From: Candidatus Peregrinibacteria bacterium
GTDB taxonomy: Bacteria > Patescibacteriota > Gracilibacteria > UBA1369 > UM-FILTER-53-11
Assembly (NCBI GenBank): GCA_016186205.1
Contig: JACPMA010000008.1
Coordinates: forward strand, 1-64,000
Direction: 5' to 3'
Length of the DNA stretch: 64,000 nt
Under the pieces are notes generated by a model, which worked only from the letters and a program-made list of their open reading frames with translations, was not told the origin of the DNA and made no database searches. The first letter of the stretch is position 1, and each line of letters starts with the position of its first letter. Made by a program: the position numbers and the translations under genes. Below, piece by piece: positions 23,051 to 30,900 of the stretch.

Positions 23051-23126
23051 TGGTGGGTCGGGCGGGGATCGAACCCGCGACCATCAGCTTAAAAGGCTGT
23101 TGCTCTACCAACTGAGCTACCGACCC
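23051..23126 (-). tRNA. tRNA-Lys (TTT)
   Basis: GGGTCGG/CCGACCC acceptor, D arm TAGCTCAGTTGGTAGAGC, anticodon loop CTTTTAA (TTT), T arm GCGGGTTCGATCCCCGC, discriminator A and encoded CCA, followed by a T6 run on its strand. The window also holds its class I LysRS. Confidence 0.96.
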
Positions 23127-23273
23127 AAATTTTACATAATCATTTAACAGATAACGGCCAAGAAAATCAAACATATAAAATCTGAAACATATTTGCATAA
23201 TCGCGCTACACTTTTTTGGAATATTTTTGCGTGATCGCTTGCGTATACAGAATGTTTTGATTATTCATAAAGT

Positions 23274-23705
23274 ATGGAACTTATCACTATCAATGACGCA
23301 GCGACATTTTCTGGAAAATCCATCCAGACTATCCGTCGCATGATCAAGCAAAAAAAGATAAGGGTAAAGAGGCAAAAAACCCCTCAAGGATTCAATTATC
23401 TTATTATTAAGGATTCGCTTTCGGAGTTCATAGATGCGCATACACAACCGCCTACTCAACCCGATGTGACTACCCAACCGGATAGTCGCGAACACCGGGC
23501 TATTGATCCATCGTCTGGCGGCGATTTTCAGGCTGAAATGGAACGGTTTAATACGACTATTCAAAAACTTATTGAACAGAATCAGCGCGATAAAGACAAT
23601 TTCTTCCAGCTCATAAAAACTTTTCAGGATCGGGTATTTACTCTGGAGAATCAGATAAAATTATTGGAGGCACCGGCACGGCGATGGTGGAAATTTTGGA
23701 AATAA
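23274..23705 (+). CDS. MerR/excisionase-type HTH protein with coiled coil
   Basis: Residues 1-55 match the small winged HTH of the MerR/excisionase type (LITINDAATFSGKSIQTIRRMIKQKKIRVKRQ...GFNYLIIKDSL). A Pro/Thr-rich linker follows and residues 90-133 form a predicted coiled coil (FNTTIQKLIEQNQRDKDNFFQLIKTFQDRVFTLENQIKLLE), ending in WWKFWK. A second protein of the same design lies near 32.1 kb, with a C-terminal membrane helix added. The gene is one base from the next one, a lipid kinase-like membrane protein. Targets are unknown. Confidence 0.75.
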   Translation: MELITINDAATFSGKSIQTIRRMIKQKKIRVKRQKTPQGFNYLIIKDSLSEFIDAHTQPPTQPDVTTQPDSREHRAIDPSSGGDFQAEMERFNTTIQKLIEQNQRDKDNFFQLIKTFQDRVFTLENQIKLLEAPARRWWKFWK

Positions 23706-23706
23706 T

Positions 23707-24330
23707 ATGTCTACGCTGAAAAAAGAAATCCTGCGCAAGCTTATACATTTAATAGAAGTGCCGATTATAGTTGGGTATTCAATTTTGCATTTTACCTTTT
23801 CTCCAAAAATCGGCGTTCTGACATTAACGGGCCTGTTGCTCATTCTTCTTGAAATTGAATATTTTCGAATAGACTATCAAACCCGTATTGGCACCCAGAT
23901 AACCGAATTTTTTGCAAAATTTGTGCTGCGAAAACATGAACGTAATAATGTCGTCGGAGCGATTTTTTTCGTTATATCAACAATTATCGCTTTTTCCGTT
24001 TTTGACTACCCGATCGCCCTTCTTGCCATGCTGCTCACTGTCTTCGGAGATTTAGCGGCTGCAATTATGGGCATTGCTTTCGGAACAAAAAAAATCTTCA
24101 GAAATAAATCATTTGTTGGAACCTTTAGCGGCCTTTTAGTAAATATCTTAATCGGGATCATTATTATTCCGGCCTATCCGGAAATATTCCTACCGATGGC
24201 GTTTATGGCAAGTATTGTTGAAACGCTTACTCAAAAACTTGATGATAATTTGACAGTTCCGCTATTTGCTGGCTTTATAGGACAATTAATTATATTTTGG
24301 AATCAAATTCTCCTTCCGCCGTTTTTTTAA
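23707..24330 (+). CDS. dolichol/phytol/diacylglycerol kinase-like (CTP-type) membrane protein
   Basis: The protein has about six membrane segments. Family marks are the N-terminal EILRKLIHL, the central GDLAAAIMGIAFGTKKIFRNKSFVGTFSGLLVN and the C-terminal ETLTQKLDDNLTVPLFAGFIGQL, the pattern of SEC59/DGK1/VTE5 CTP-dependent polyprenol or diacylglycerol kinases. It probably phosphorylates a lipid alcohol at the membrane, perhaps a polyprenol for glycan carriers. The substrate cannot be told from sequence. Confidence 0.82.
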   Translation: MSTLKKEILRKLIHLIEVPIIVGYSILHFTFSPKIGVLTLTGLLLILLEIEYFRIDYQTRIGTQITEFFAKFVLRKHERNNVVGAIFFVISTIIAFSVFDYPIALLAMLLTVFGDLAAAIMGIAFGTKKIFRNKSFVGTFSGLLVNILIGIIIIPAYPEIFLPMAFMASIVETLTQKLDDNLTVPLFAGFIGQLIIFWNQILLPPFF

Positions 24331-24345
24331 ACCGTGTACAATTGG

Positions 24346-24402
24346 AAAGGTTGCGCCATGTAGGCGCATTAATTAATTAGCACATGCTTTGCATGTGCCT
24401 AG
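24346..24402 (+). repeat. double-hairpin palindromic element, copy 3 (gdhA leader)
   Basis: AAAGGTTGC, stem GCGCC/GGCGC, ATTAATTAATTAG, then a perfect 8-bp hairpin GCACATGC-TTT-GCATGTGC and CCTAG. The framework matches copies 1 and 2, while stem 2 has a different but fully complementary sequence. It lies between a TACAAT box (24337-24342) and the gdhA start and would fold in the mRNA leader. Confidence 0.8.
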
Positions 24403-24403
24403 T

Positions 24404-25678
24404 ATGAGTTTCTTTCAAAATACCCTTGATCTGATCGAAAAAGCTTCGAAACTCATGAAGCTCGATCTGAACGTCAAGGAAATTTTGAGCAATCCGAATC
24501 GAATCATTGAAGTCAGCCTTCCGATAAAAATGGATAGCGGCAAGGTGAAGGTTTTTCGCGGATTCCGCGTGCAGCATAATGACCTTGCCGGACCATATAA
24601 AGGAGGAATTAGATATCATCCACAAGTAGATATGGAAGAAGTCAAGGCGCTTGCCACGCTTATGACTTTTAAGTGCGCTGTTGTCGGTTTGCCTCTTGGG
24701 GGCGGGAAAGGTGGAGTAATTGTTGATCCAAAAAGTCTCTCGCTATCCGAACTTGAACGGCTTACGAGAAAATATGCCGAACGCATTGCGCCATTTATCG
24801 GCCCGGAAGTTGATGTGCCTGCGCCGGATGTTAATACGGACGCACAAATCATGGCTTGGATAGCCGACGAGTATTCAAAAGTAACCGGTAAAAATGCCCT
24901 TGGGGTAGTCACCGGAAAACCATTGCCGGTAGGCGGATCTCTTGGTCGGGAAAAAGCCACAGCGCGCGGCGGCCATTATGTACTCTCGGAAATAGTGAAA
25001 GAAAAAAATATTGATCCAAAAAACACAACAATAGTTATCCAGGGATTTGGGAATGCCGGTGCAAATGCGGCACGTATTTTAGATGAAGACGGCTATAAGA
25101 TTATCGCCGCTTCAGACTCCAAAGGAGGAATTTATTGCAAGGACGGTATTCATGCCATAAAAGCTATTCAATGCAAGATGGAAAAAGGTTCTATCCACGA
25201 ATGCACAATAGGAGGCGCAGTAGATTACCATGTATCAAAAGGAGCAACTTGTCAAAGAATTACAAATGAGGAACTGCTCGAATTGGAATGCGATATTTTA
25301 ATTCTTTCAGCTATGGAAAACCAAGTAACTGGAAAAAATGCTGCCAAGATTAAGGCAAAAATGATTCTTGAACTTGCTAACGGCCCAATGGATCAAGAAG
25401 CAGATGAAATTCTTGAAAAACGTGGAATAACCGTAATCCCTGATATTTTGGCAAATGCCGGCGGTGTAACAGTAAGTTATTTTGAACTTGTCCAGAATCA
25501 AATGAATTATTATTGGCCAAAAGATGAAATTCAGCAAAGGTTAAAAGTAATTATGGTAAATGGATGGAATCGGGTAAAAGAAGTTGCAGCGCAATATAAA
25601 TGCACGCTCCGGATGGCGGCGTTTATCACAGCGCTTTCGCGTCTTTCGGAGTTGATGAAACTTCGCGGGTCAGTTTAG
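24404..25678 (+). CDS. gdhA: glutamate dehydrogenase (Glu/Leu/Phe/Val family)
   Basis: GDH links ammonia and 2-oxoglutarate to glutamate with NAD(P)H. Signatures: VFRGFRVQHNDLAGPYKGGIRYHP, catalytic-lysine region TFKCAVVGLPLGGGKGG, PAPDVNTDAQIMAWIADEYS, and the Rossmann GFGNAGANAARIL in the second domain. Family homology starts at MSFFQNTLDLIEKA, so I choose the ATG five codons inside the ORF; the earlier ATG belongs to the palindromic repeat that forms the leader. The protein is 424 residues, normal for the family. PPDK follows on the same strand. Confidence 0.95.
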   Translation: MSFFQNTLDLIEKASKLMKLDLNVKEILSNPNRIIEVSLPIKMDSGKVKVFRGFRVQHNDLAGPYKGGIRYHPQVDMEEVKALATLMTFKCAVVGLPLGGGKGGVIVDPKSLSLSELERLTRKYAERIAPFIGPEVDVPAPDVNTDAQIMAWIADEYSKVTGKNALGVVTGKPLPVGGSLGREKATARGGHYVLSEIVKEKNIDPKNTTIVIQGFGNAGANAARILDEDGYKIIAASDSKGGIYCKDGIHAIKAIQCKMEKGSIHECTIGGAVDYHVSKGATCQRITNEELLELECDILILSAMENQVTGKNAAKIKAKMILELANGPMDQEADEILEKRGITVIPDILANAGGVTVSYFELVQNQMNYYWPKDEIQQRLKVIMVNGWNRVKEVAAQYKCTLRMAAFITALSRLSELMKLRGSV

Positions 25679-25774
25679 CGATCCTTAATTTAAATGCCCC
25701 TGATGAGAAAAGTCGTAAAGGCAGCACAAAGTAAAAAGCGCCGAATTATACAACAACATACTCGGCCGACCGCT

Positions 25775-28399
25775 ATGAAGTTTATCTATTCATTTTCAGA
25801 AGGAAAAGCTGATATGAAATCCATTCTTGGCGGAAAGGGGGCTGTTTTGGCAGACATGACTCGCATCGGCCTGCCTGTGCCGCCCGGTTTTACTGTAACC
25901 ACGGAAACATGCCATTTTTATCATACTCAAAAAAAATATCCAGAAGGGTTTTGGAATGATTTTGATATCTATCTCAAAGCGCTTGAGAAAAAAAGCGGTA
26001 AAGGGTTTGGTTCAGAGACAAATCCGCTGCTTGTTTCAGTGCGGTCTGGAGCAGCGGTTTCTATGCCTGGAATGATGGATACCATTTTAAATCTTGGCCT
26101 GAACGATAAAACAATCCAGGGACTTATCAAGAAAACGAGGAATGAACGTTTTTGCTATGACGCTTATCGACGATTTGTAAATATGTTTGGAAATGTAGTG
26201 CTTGGTATTTCCCATGAAAAATTCGAGGAAGCTATGGATGGAGTAAAAAAAGCGGCTGGCGCAAAACTTGATACGGAATTGGGGGTTAAAGAATTAAAAC
26301 GATTAGTCGAACTTTATAAACGACTAGTCGAAAAAGAAACCGGCGAGGATTTTCCGACGGATCCATATACGCAACTTAAACTGGCGGTCGAAGCGGTATT
26401 TAAATCATGGAACAACCAACGCGCAAAAACCTATCGAAAAATTCATAATATCACCGGTTTGCTCGGAACCGCTGTCAATATTCAAAGCATGGTTTTTGGA
26501 AATATGGGAGAAACTTCCGGAACCGGAGTGGCGTTTACGCGAAATCCATCTAATGGTGAAAAGGAATTTTATGGTGAATTTTTAATGAATGCTCAAGGAG
26601 AAGATGTTGTAGCCGGCATACGTACTCCTCAAAAAATATCAGAGCTGAAAAAAATAATGCCGCGTGTGTATAGTCAACTGCTGGAAATTCAGAAAAAGCT
26701 CGAGCTCCATTACAAAAATATGCAGGATATTGAATTTACGATTGAAGATGGAAAACTTTTTATTTTACAGAGCAGAAATGGAAAACGGACTGCGCAGGCT
26801 GCGATTAAAATCGCTGTTGATATGGTGAAGGAAAAATTGATTAGTCAAAATGAAGCTGCGTTGCAAGTCGATCCAATGCAGCTAAATCAACTGCTTCATC
26901 CGGCTATTCCGGCTTCACACAGAGGAAAAATCCTCTGCAAAGGGCTTCCGGCTTCTCCTGGCGCTGCTGTGGGGAAAGTCGTATTTACGCCGGAAGATGC
27001 TTGTAAATGGACAGAAAATGCCCAAAAGGTCATTCTCGTCCGCAAAGAAACCTCGCCTGAAGATATTCAGGGAATGTTTACAGCGCAGGGTATTTTGACT
27101 TCTATGGGCGGCATGACTTCCCATGCAGCCGTGGTGTGTCGCGGAATGGGAAAGCCATGCGTAGCCGGCTGCGCAGCGATTCAAGTCGATACAAAGAAAA
27201 AGGTTTTTATATGCGGAGAAATCGTAGTGAGAGAAGGGGATACCATTACGCTTAATGGCTCTACTGGAGAGATTATTTTAGGCGAGGTTGAACTGATGGA
27301 GCCGAAAATGAGCAATGATTTTAAGCTGTTTATGAGCTGGGTGGATAAAATTCGCAAGCTTCGAGTGCGAACGAACGCTGATACGCCGCATGACGCCAAG
27401 GTTGCGCGTGATTTCGGCGCAGAAGGCATTGGGCTGTGTCGAACTGAACATATGTTTTTCCAAGAAGATCGTATTCCAAAAATGCGCGAGATGATTTTGG
27501 CAAAAGATACAGCCGGGAGGAAACGGGCGCTTGAAAAATTACTGCCGCTTCAACGGGAAGATTTTATAGGAATTTTTACGGCCATGGACGGATTTCCGGT
27601 AACGATCCGGCTGCTTGATCCGCCGCTCCATGAATTTCTTCCGACGACGCATGGACAAGTTGAAAATCTCGCTATTGCGATGGGAGTTACGATTGATGAC
27701 GTAAAACGCGTTGCCGACGGCCTGCATGAAATTAATCCAATGCTAGGACATCGCGGGTGCCGGCTTGCAGTAACCTATCCTGAAATTTATGAGATGCAGG
27801 TACGGGCGATTATTGAAGCCGCCATCGCCGCTCATAACATAGGCGTAAAAGTTCTTCCTGAAATTGAAGTGCCTATTATCGGTATGGCTGCAGAATTAAA
27901 ACTTATACGCCGGTTGGTGGAAGAAATTATTAACCGCTATCAAAATGAAATCAAATTTACTGTGAAAATCGGGACTATGATTGAACTGCCGCGGGCGTGC
28001 CTGACTGCGGACGAATTGGCGCCGTATGCGGATTTTTTCTCATTCGGAACTAATGATCTTACTCAAATGACCTTTGGATTCTCCAGGGACGATGTTGGAA
28101 AATTTCTACCGGCATATCTCGATAAAGGCTTGCTTGAACGGGATCCATCTGAAACTATTGATCGAAAAGGAGTAGGAGAATTGATGAAAATTTGCGTAAA
28201 ATTGGGACGGAGCGTAAAACCGAAATTAGAAATAGGCATTTGCGGAGAACATGGAGGCGAACCGCTGTCAGAAGAATTTTGTCATAAAATAGGCATGAAT
28301 TATGTAAGCTGCTCACCTTATCGCGTGCCTATAGCACGACTTGCGGCTGCACAAGCGCAGTTAAAATTTCCTAGAAAGGCTTCGACAAGCTCAGCCTGA
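25775..28399 (+). CDS. ppdK: pyruvate phosphate dikinase
   Basis: PPDK interconverts ATP, pyruvate and phosphate with AMP, PEP and pyrophosphate. The true start is the ATG at MKFIYSFSEGKADMKSILGGKGAVLADM, where family homology begins, 27 codons into the ORF. The N-terminal ATP-grasp domain (TRNPSNGEKEFYGEFLMNAQGEDVVAG), the phosphohistidine domain (GGMTSHAAVVCRGMGKPCVAG) and the C-terminal PEP barrel (ICGEHGGEP, then PYRVPIARLAAAQA) are all present. The final residues PRKASTSSA and the TGA stop are encoded by a palindromic repeat. YqeY follows after 5 bp. Confidence 0.96.
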   Translation: MKFIYSFSEGKADMKSILGGKGAVLADMTRIGLPVPPGFTVTTETCHFYHTQKKYPEGFWNDFDIYLKALEKKSGKGFGSETNPLLVSVRSGAAVSMPGMMDTILNLGLNDKTIQGLIKKTRNERFCYDAYRRFVNMFGNVVLGISHEKFEEAMDGVKKAAGAKLDTELGVKELKRLVELYKRLVEKETGEDFPTDPYTQLKLAVEAVFKSWNNQRAKTYRKIHNITGLLGTAVNIQSMVFGNMGETSGTGVAFTRNPSNGEKEFYGEFLMNAQGEDVVAGIRTPQKISELKKIMPRVYSQLLEIQKKLELHYKNMQDIEFTIEDGKLFILQSRNGKRTAQAAIKIAVDMVKEKLISQNEAALQVDPMQLNQLLHPAIPASHRGKILCKGLPASPGAAVGKVVFTPEDACKWTENAQKVILVRKETSPEDIQGMFTAQGILTSMGGMTSHAAVVCRGMGKPCVAGCAAIQVDTKKKVFICGEIVVREGDTITLNGSTGEIILGEVELMEPKMSNDFKLFMSWVDKIRKLRVRTNADTPHDAKVARDFGAEGIGLCRTEHMFFQEDRIPKMREMILAKDTAGRKRALEKLLPLQREDFIGIFTAMDGFPVTIRLLDPPLHEFLPTTHGQVENLAIAMGVTIDDVKRVADGLHEINPMLGHRGCRLAVTYPEIYEMQVRAIIEAAIAAHNIGVKVLPEIEVPIIGMAAELKLIRRLVEEIINRYQNEIKFTVKIGTMIELPRACLTADELAPYADFFSFGTNDLTQMTFGFSRDDVGKFLPAYLDKGLLERDPSETIDRKGVGELMKICVKLGRSVKPKLEIGICGEHGGEPLSEEFCHKIGMNYVSCSPYRVPIARLAAAQAQLKFPRKASTSSA

Positions 28400-28404
28400 C
28401 ATAT
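28378..28404 (-). repeat. short palindromic repeat, family C, at the end of ppdK
   Basis: GGCTTCGACAAGCTCAGCCTGACATAT on the plus strand; its complement resembles the repeat inside proC. It supplies the last codons and stop of ppdK and abuts the next start codon. Confidence 0.65.
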
Positions 28405-28854
28405 ATGAAACTTAAAGAAAAAATTCATACGGATATTCTTGCGGCTATGAAAGCTAAGGAAGATGTAAGAATGGGTGCGCTTCGATTGCTCAAAGCAGCT
28501 GTAATGAAATTTGAAGTAGCCGGCGATAAAAAGAAAGAAGCTTCGGACGAAGAAGTGCTGCAGATTATTGGAAGGGAAGTAAAACAGCGAAAGGATTCGA
28601 TTGATGCGTATAAAAAAGGCGGGCGCGCGGATTTGGCTGTAAAAGAAGAGGCTGAATTAAAAATTCTTCAGGCGTATCTTCCAGCGCAAATGGATGAAGC
28701 GGAGCTGAAAAAAGTGGTTAGCCAAGTGATTAGTCAAACCGGCGCTGCATCAAAAGCAGATTTTGGGAAAGTTATGGGCGCGGTCATGGCTCAAGTAAAA
28801 GGAAAGGCGGACGGACAGATGGTAAGCCAGCTGGTAGGGGAAATACTGAAATGA
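28405..28854 (+). CDS. YqeY/GatB-like domain protein
   Basis: The 149-residue protein matches the YqeY family: KEKIHTDILAAMKAKEDVRMGALRLLKAAVMKFEV near the start, EEVLQIIGREVKQRKDSIDAYKKGGRADLAVKEEAELKILQAYLPAQMDEAEL in the middle and DFGKVMGAVMAQVKGKADGQMVSQLV at the end. The domain resembles the tRNA-contacting tail of GatB, but the cellular role is not well defined. It probably shares the ppdK transcript. Confidence 0.9.
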   Translation: MKLKEKIHTDILAAMKAKEDVRMGALRLLKAAVMKFEVAGDKKKEASDEEVLQIIGREVKQRKDSIDAYKKGGRADLAVKEEAELKILQAYLPAQMDEAELKKVVSQVISQTGAASKADFGKVMGAVMAQVKGKADGQMVSQLVGEILK

Positions 28855-28937
28855 TTTTTACGCCTCGTTAAACTCGCTCGGCATTCAAATCGCTTTCTTG
28901 TTCTTGCTTATTTATAAATGAAAACTTCGCTCATCTC

Positions 28938-28988
28938 TATGGCATCCGGCTCGCTTCCATGACAGGGAGCGCTTGCCGCATGCCATAG
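28938..28988. repeat. long imperfect palindrome downstream of yqeY
   Basis: TATGGCAT and ATGCCATA close a hairpin whose inner arms (CGGC/GCCG, CGCT/AGCG) also pair with a few mismatches. It may end the ppdK-yqeY transcript or be another palindromic element. The rest of the 150-bp gap shows nothing. Confidence 0.55.
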
Positions 28989-29005
28989 GATTCGCTTGTT
29001 TTCTA

Positions 29006-29092
29006 TGGTGGGCAGGGAGGGATTCGAACCCCCGAAGGCTGGAAGCCAACTGGTTTACAGCCAGTCGCGTTTGGCCACTTCGCTACCTGCCC
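29006..29092 (-). tRNA. tRNA-Tyr (GTA)
   Basis: Long-variable-arm tRNA: acceptor GGGCAGG/CCTGCCC, anticodon stem ACTGG/CCAGT with loop CTGTAAA (GTA), variable arm TTGGCTTCCAGCCTTC, T arm GGGGGTTCGAATCCCTC, encoded CCA. Confidence 0.95.
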
Positions 29093-29313
29093 GTGTTTTG
29101 CAATAAATTAAGTATACCTACAATAAGATTTGATACAGCAAGAATCGCAATAACAACCGTTAACCAGAATATTCTACTCCCTGCCTTTTTATAAGCCAAA
29201 ATCTGTCGTCGCATCATTTCCGCATGCGCTGCTTCGGTAAATTGTCGGCTCTCGTTTTTTTCGAGCGATTGAACGATTTCGGATTCGGATTGATCGAGAA
29301 TAGACATATTCAT
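29083..29313 (-). CDS. small single-pass membrane protein encoded between two tRNAs
   Basis: Starting at MNMSILDQSESEIVQSLEKNESRQF, the 76-residue product has a charged helical N-terminal part and one C-terminal membrane helix (RIFWLTVVIAILAVSNLIVGILNLL). Its start codon is one base after the CCA end of tRNA-Thr and its TAG stop is formed by bases 8-10 of tRNA-Tyr. Processing of the tRNAs would leave a leaderless mRNA that also loses its stop. The tail LLQNTGR reads into the tRNA. The well-formed amphipathic and membrane segments argue for a real gene; function unknown. Confidence 0.6.
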   Translation of the reverse strand: MNMSILDQSESEIVQSLEKNESRQFTEAAHAEMMRRQILAYKKAGSRIFWLTVVIAILAVSNLIVGILNLLQNTGR

Positions 29314-29314
29314 A

Positions 29315-29390
29315 TGGAGCCGCCTCCCGGATTTGAACCGGGGACCCACAGTTTACAAAACTGTTGCTCTACCAGCTGAGCTAAGGCGGC
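29315..29390 (-). tRNA. tRNA-Thr (TGT)
   Basis: Acceptor GCCGCCT/AGGCGGC, D arm TAGCTCAGCTGGTAGAGC, anticodon stem ACAGT/ACTGT with loop TTTGTAA (TGT), T arm CCCGGTTCAAATCCGGG, discriminator T and encoded CCA. Confidence 0.96.
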
Positions 29391-29425
29391 GCTACAATAA
29401 GGCTGACTTATATTAACCACCCTAC

Positions 29426-30316
29426 ATGCTTTTTGAAAAGCTGAAAGAGCGATTTCCAGGTATTCGTCAAAAAGAACCGCTGAAAAATCATTGTACGTTT
29501 CGCGTTGGCGGACCGGCGGATCTATTTTATGAACTTACGAATATTGAAGAAATTCCGGAACTGATCGCTTTCACTGAAGAAAACAGCATTCCTTACCGTA
29601 TTATTGGGCGCGGAACAAATGTTCTTTTTACGGACAAAGGCTTCCGCGGCCTCATAATCAAAAATCTCTCGAATGAATATCGCGTGGATGGCGAGGAAAT
29701 TTCAGCAAACAGCGGCGCGCTATTGAGTCAAATTATCCGTCTTAGTATTGATAATAATTTAAGCGGGCTTGAACCGCTCTATGGACTGCCTGGAACTATT
29801 GGCGGCGCCGTATGGGGAAATGCCGGAATTCCTGGAACTGAAATAAAACAATTTGTTAAAAAAGTGGTGCTTTTTAATGCGAGTGATGGAGTAAGAGAAA
29901 TGAACGCCGATGAAATTTCTTTCCAATATAGAAAAACTTCGCTGCAGGATGCACAAAATATCATAATGCATGTTGTTTTAAGGCTCCAAAAAGGCCATCA
30001 GAAAGCCTCAAAAGAACTGATGAAAAAAATCGACGAAATCCGGAGAGGAAAACAGCCGATCGGATATACGGCGGGTTCTTTTTTCAAAAATCCTTCTCCG
30101 GAAAAACCGGCAGGCTGGCTTATAGATCAAGCAGGTTTAAAGGGAACACGTATTGGCGATGCTGAAATCAGCGCGAAGCATGCAAATTTCTTTATGAACA
30201 CCGGCCATGCAACCGCTTTGCAAATTTTTGAACTGGCAGAGCTCGCGAAAACAAAAGTGAAAGAAAAATTCTCGATTGATCTTGAAATGGAAGTAAAAAT
30301 CATCGGTGATCTGTAG
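29426..30316 (+). CDS. murB: UDP-N-acetylenolpyruvoylglucosamine reductase (MurB)
   Basis: MurB reduces the MurA product to UDP-MurNAc with NADPH and FAD. The FAD domain shows HCTFRVGGPADLFYE, IIGRGTNVLFTDKGF and GLEPLYGLPGTIGGAVWGNAG; the substrate domain has YRKTSL, the catalytic-serine segment GYTAGSFFKNP and KPAGWLIDQAGLKG, KHANFFMNTGHATA. The last segment EMEVKIIGD carries the conserved Glu. Length 296 fits the family. A TATATT box lies about 11 nt before the start, so the leader is short. It is monocistronic, unlike in many bacteria where it sits in a mur cluster. Confidence 0.96.
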   Translation: MLFEKLKERFPGIRQKEPLKNHCTFRVGGPADLFYELTNIEEIPELIAFTEENSIPYRIIGRGTNVLFTDKGFRGLIIKNLSNEYRVDGEEISANSGALLSQIIRLSIDNNLSGLEPLYGLPGTIGGAVWGNAGIPGTEIKQFVKKVVLFNASDGVREMNADEISFQYRKTSLQDAQNIIMHVVLRLQKGHQKASKELMKKIDEIRRGKQPIGYTAGSFFKNPSPEKPAGWLIDQAGLKGTRIGDAEISAKHANFFMNTGHATALQIFELAELAKTKVKEKFSIDLEMEVKIIGDL

Positions 30317-30371
30317 CAAAGATTATTTTTTGTTTTAGTCAAACGTATTTAGCTGTGCGTCTTAGTTGATA

Positions 30372-30380
30372 TGCTACAAT
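30372..30380 (+). promoter_or_regulatory. extended -10 promoter of the pilin-like gene
   Basis: TGCTACAAT is an extended -10 element, with no good -35. It leaves a leader of about 30 nt before the ATG. Confidence 0.5.
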
Positions 30381-30417
30381 TTCAGGTAAGAATTTCATTT
30401 TTTAATCTTTTATCACT

Positions 30418-30825
30418 ATGAAAATCTCCAAAAATCTCGTGCGGCAGTTTCTTTGGGTCTCTGGTCTTATGATTTTGGGTCTTATCCTCGTCAACAGTCT
30501 TGGCGCAGATATTGCTCTTGCCCAAGTAATTGATCCGGAAACCGACCAACCGGCCATTATTAAATTGCTTTCCGGCGGCCAAACCGGACTCCGCGGCATT
30601 GTATTAACGATCATTAACTTTTTCCTCACGTTCCTTGGGCTTTTGGCGGTGATTATGGTGATTTATGGAGGCTTTCTTTATGTCAGTTCTGCCGGCAATG
30701 AAGAAAATGTGAATAAGGCTAAAAAAATTCTTCTATATGCTGTACTTGGTATCGTTGTCATCATCATTTCCTTCGCTCTAGTCAATACGCTTTTGGGCGC
30801 AGCATCAACCGAAAGACCGTCGTAA
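30418..30825 (+). CDS. TrbC/VirB2-type pilin-like membrane protein
   Basis: The 135-residue product has a signal peptide (FLWVSGLMILGLILVNSLGADIALA), a short hydrophilic stretch, then two membrane helices around a loop with the characteristic GGFLYVSSAGNEENVNKAKKILLYAVLGIVVII. Small proteins of this design are very common in Patescibacteria and resemble the VirB2/TrbC pilin precursor of type IV secretion, but no other secretion gene is nearby. It is followed by a strong terminator, so it is likely a single-gene unit. Confidence 0.82.
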   Translation: MKISKNLVRQFLWVSGLMILGLILVNSLGADIALAQVIDPETDQPAIIKLLSGGQTGLRGIVLTIINFFLTFLGLLAVIMVIYGGFLYVSSAGNEENVNKAKKILLYAVLGIVVIIISFALVNTLLGAASTERPS

Positions 30826-30846
30826 AATATCTTACACATAAATTTT

Positions 30847-30876
30847 AAAAGCCCCGATTTTAGTCGGGGCTTTTTT
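30847..30876 (+). terminator. Rho-independent terminator after the pilin-like gene
   Basis: AAAAGCCCCGA-TTTTAG-TCGGGGCTTTTTT: an 11-bp stem with a T6 run. Confidence 0.9.
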
Positions 30877-30879
30877 GTA

Positions 30880-30900
30880 AAAGGTTGCGGCATTAACCTA
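30880..30900 (+). repeat. fragment of the double-hairpin element
   Basis: AAAGGTTGC directly followed by GGCATTAA: the two conserved edges of stem 1 without the arms, and without hairpin 2. It ends just before the PRC-barrel gene stop. Confidence 0.55.
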
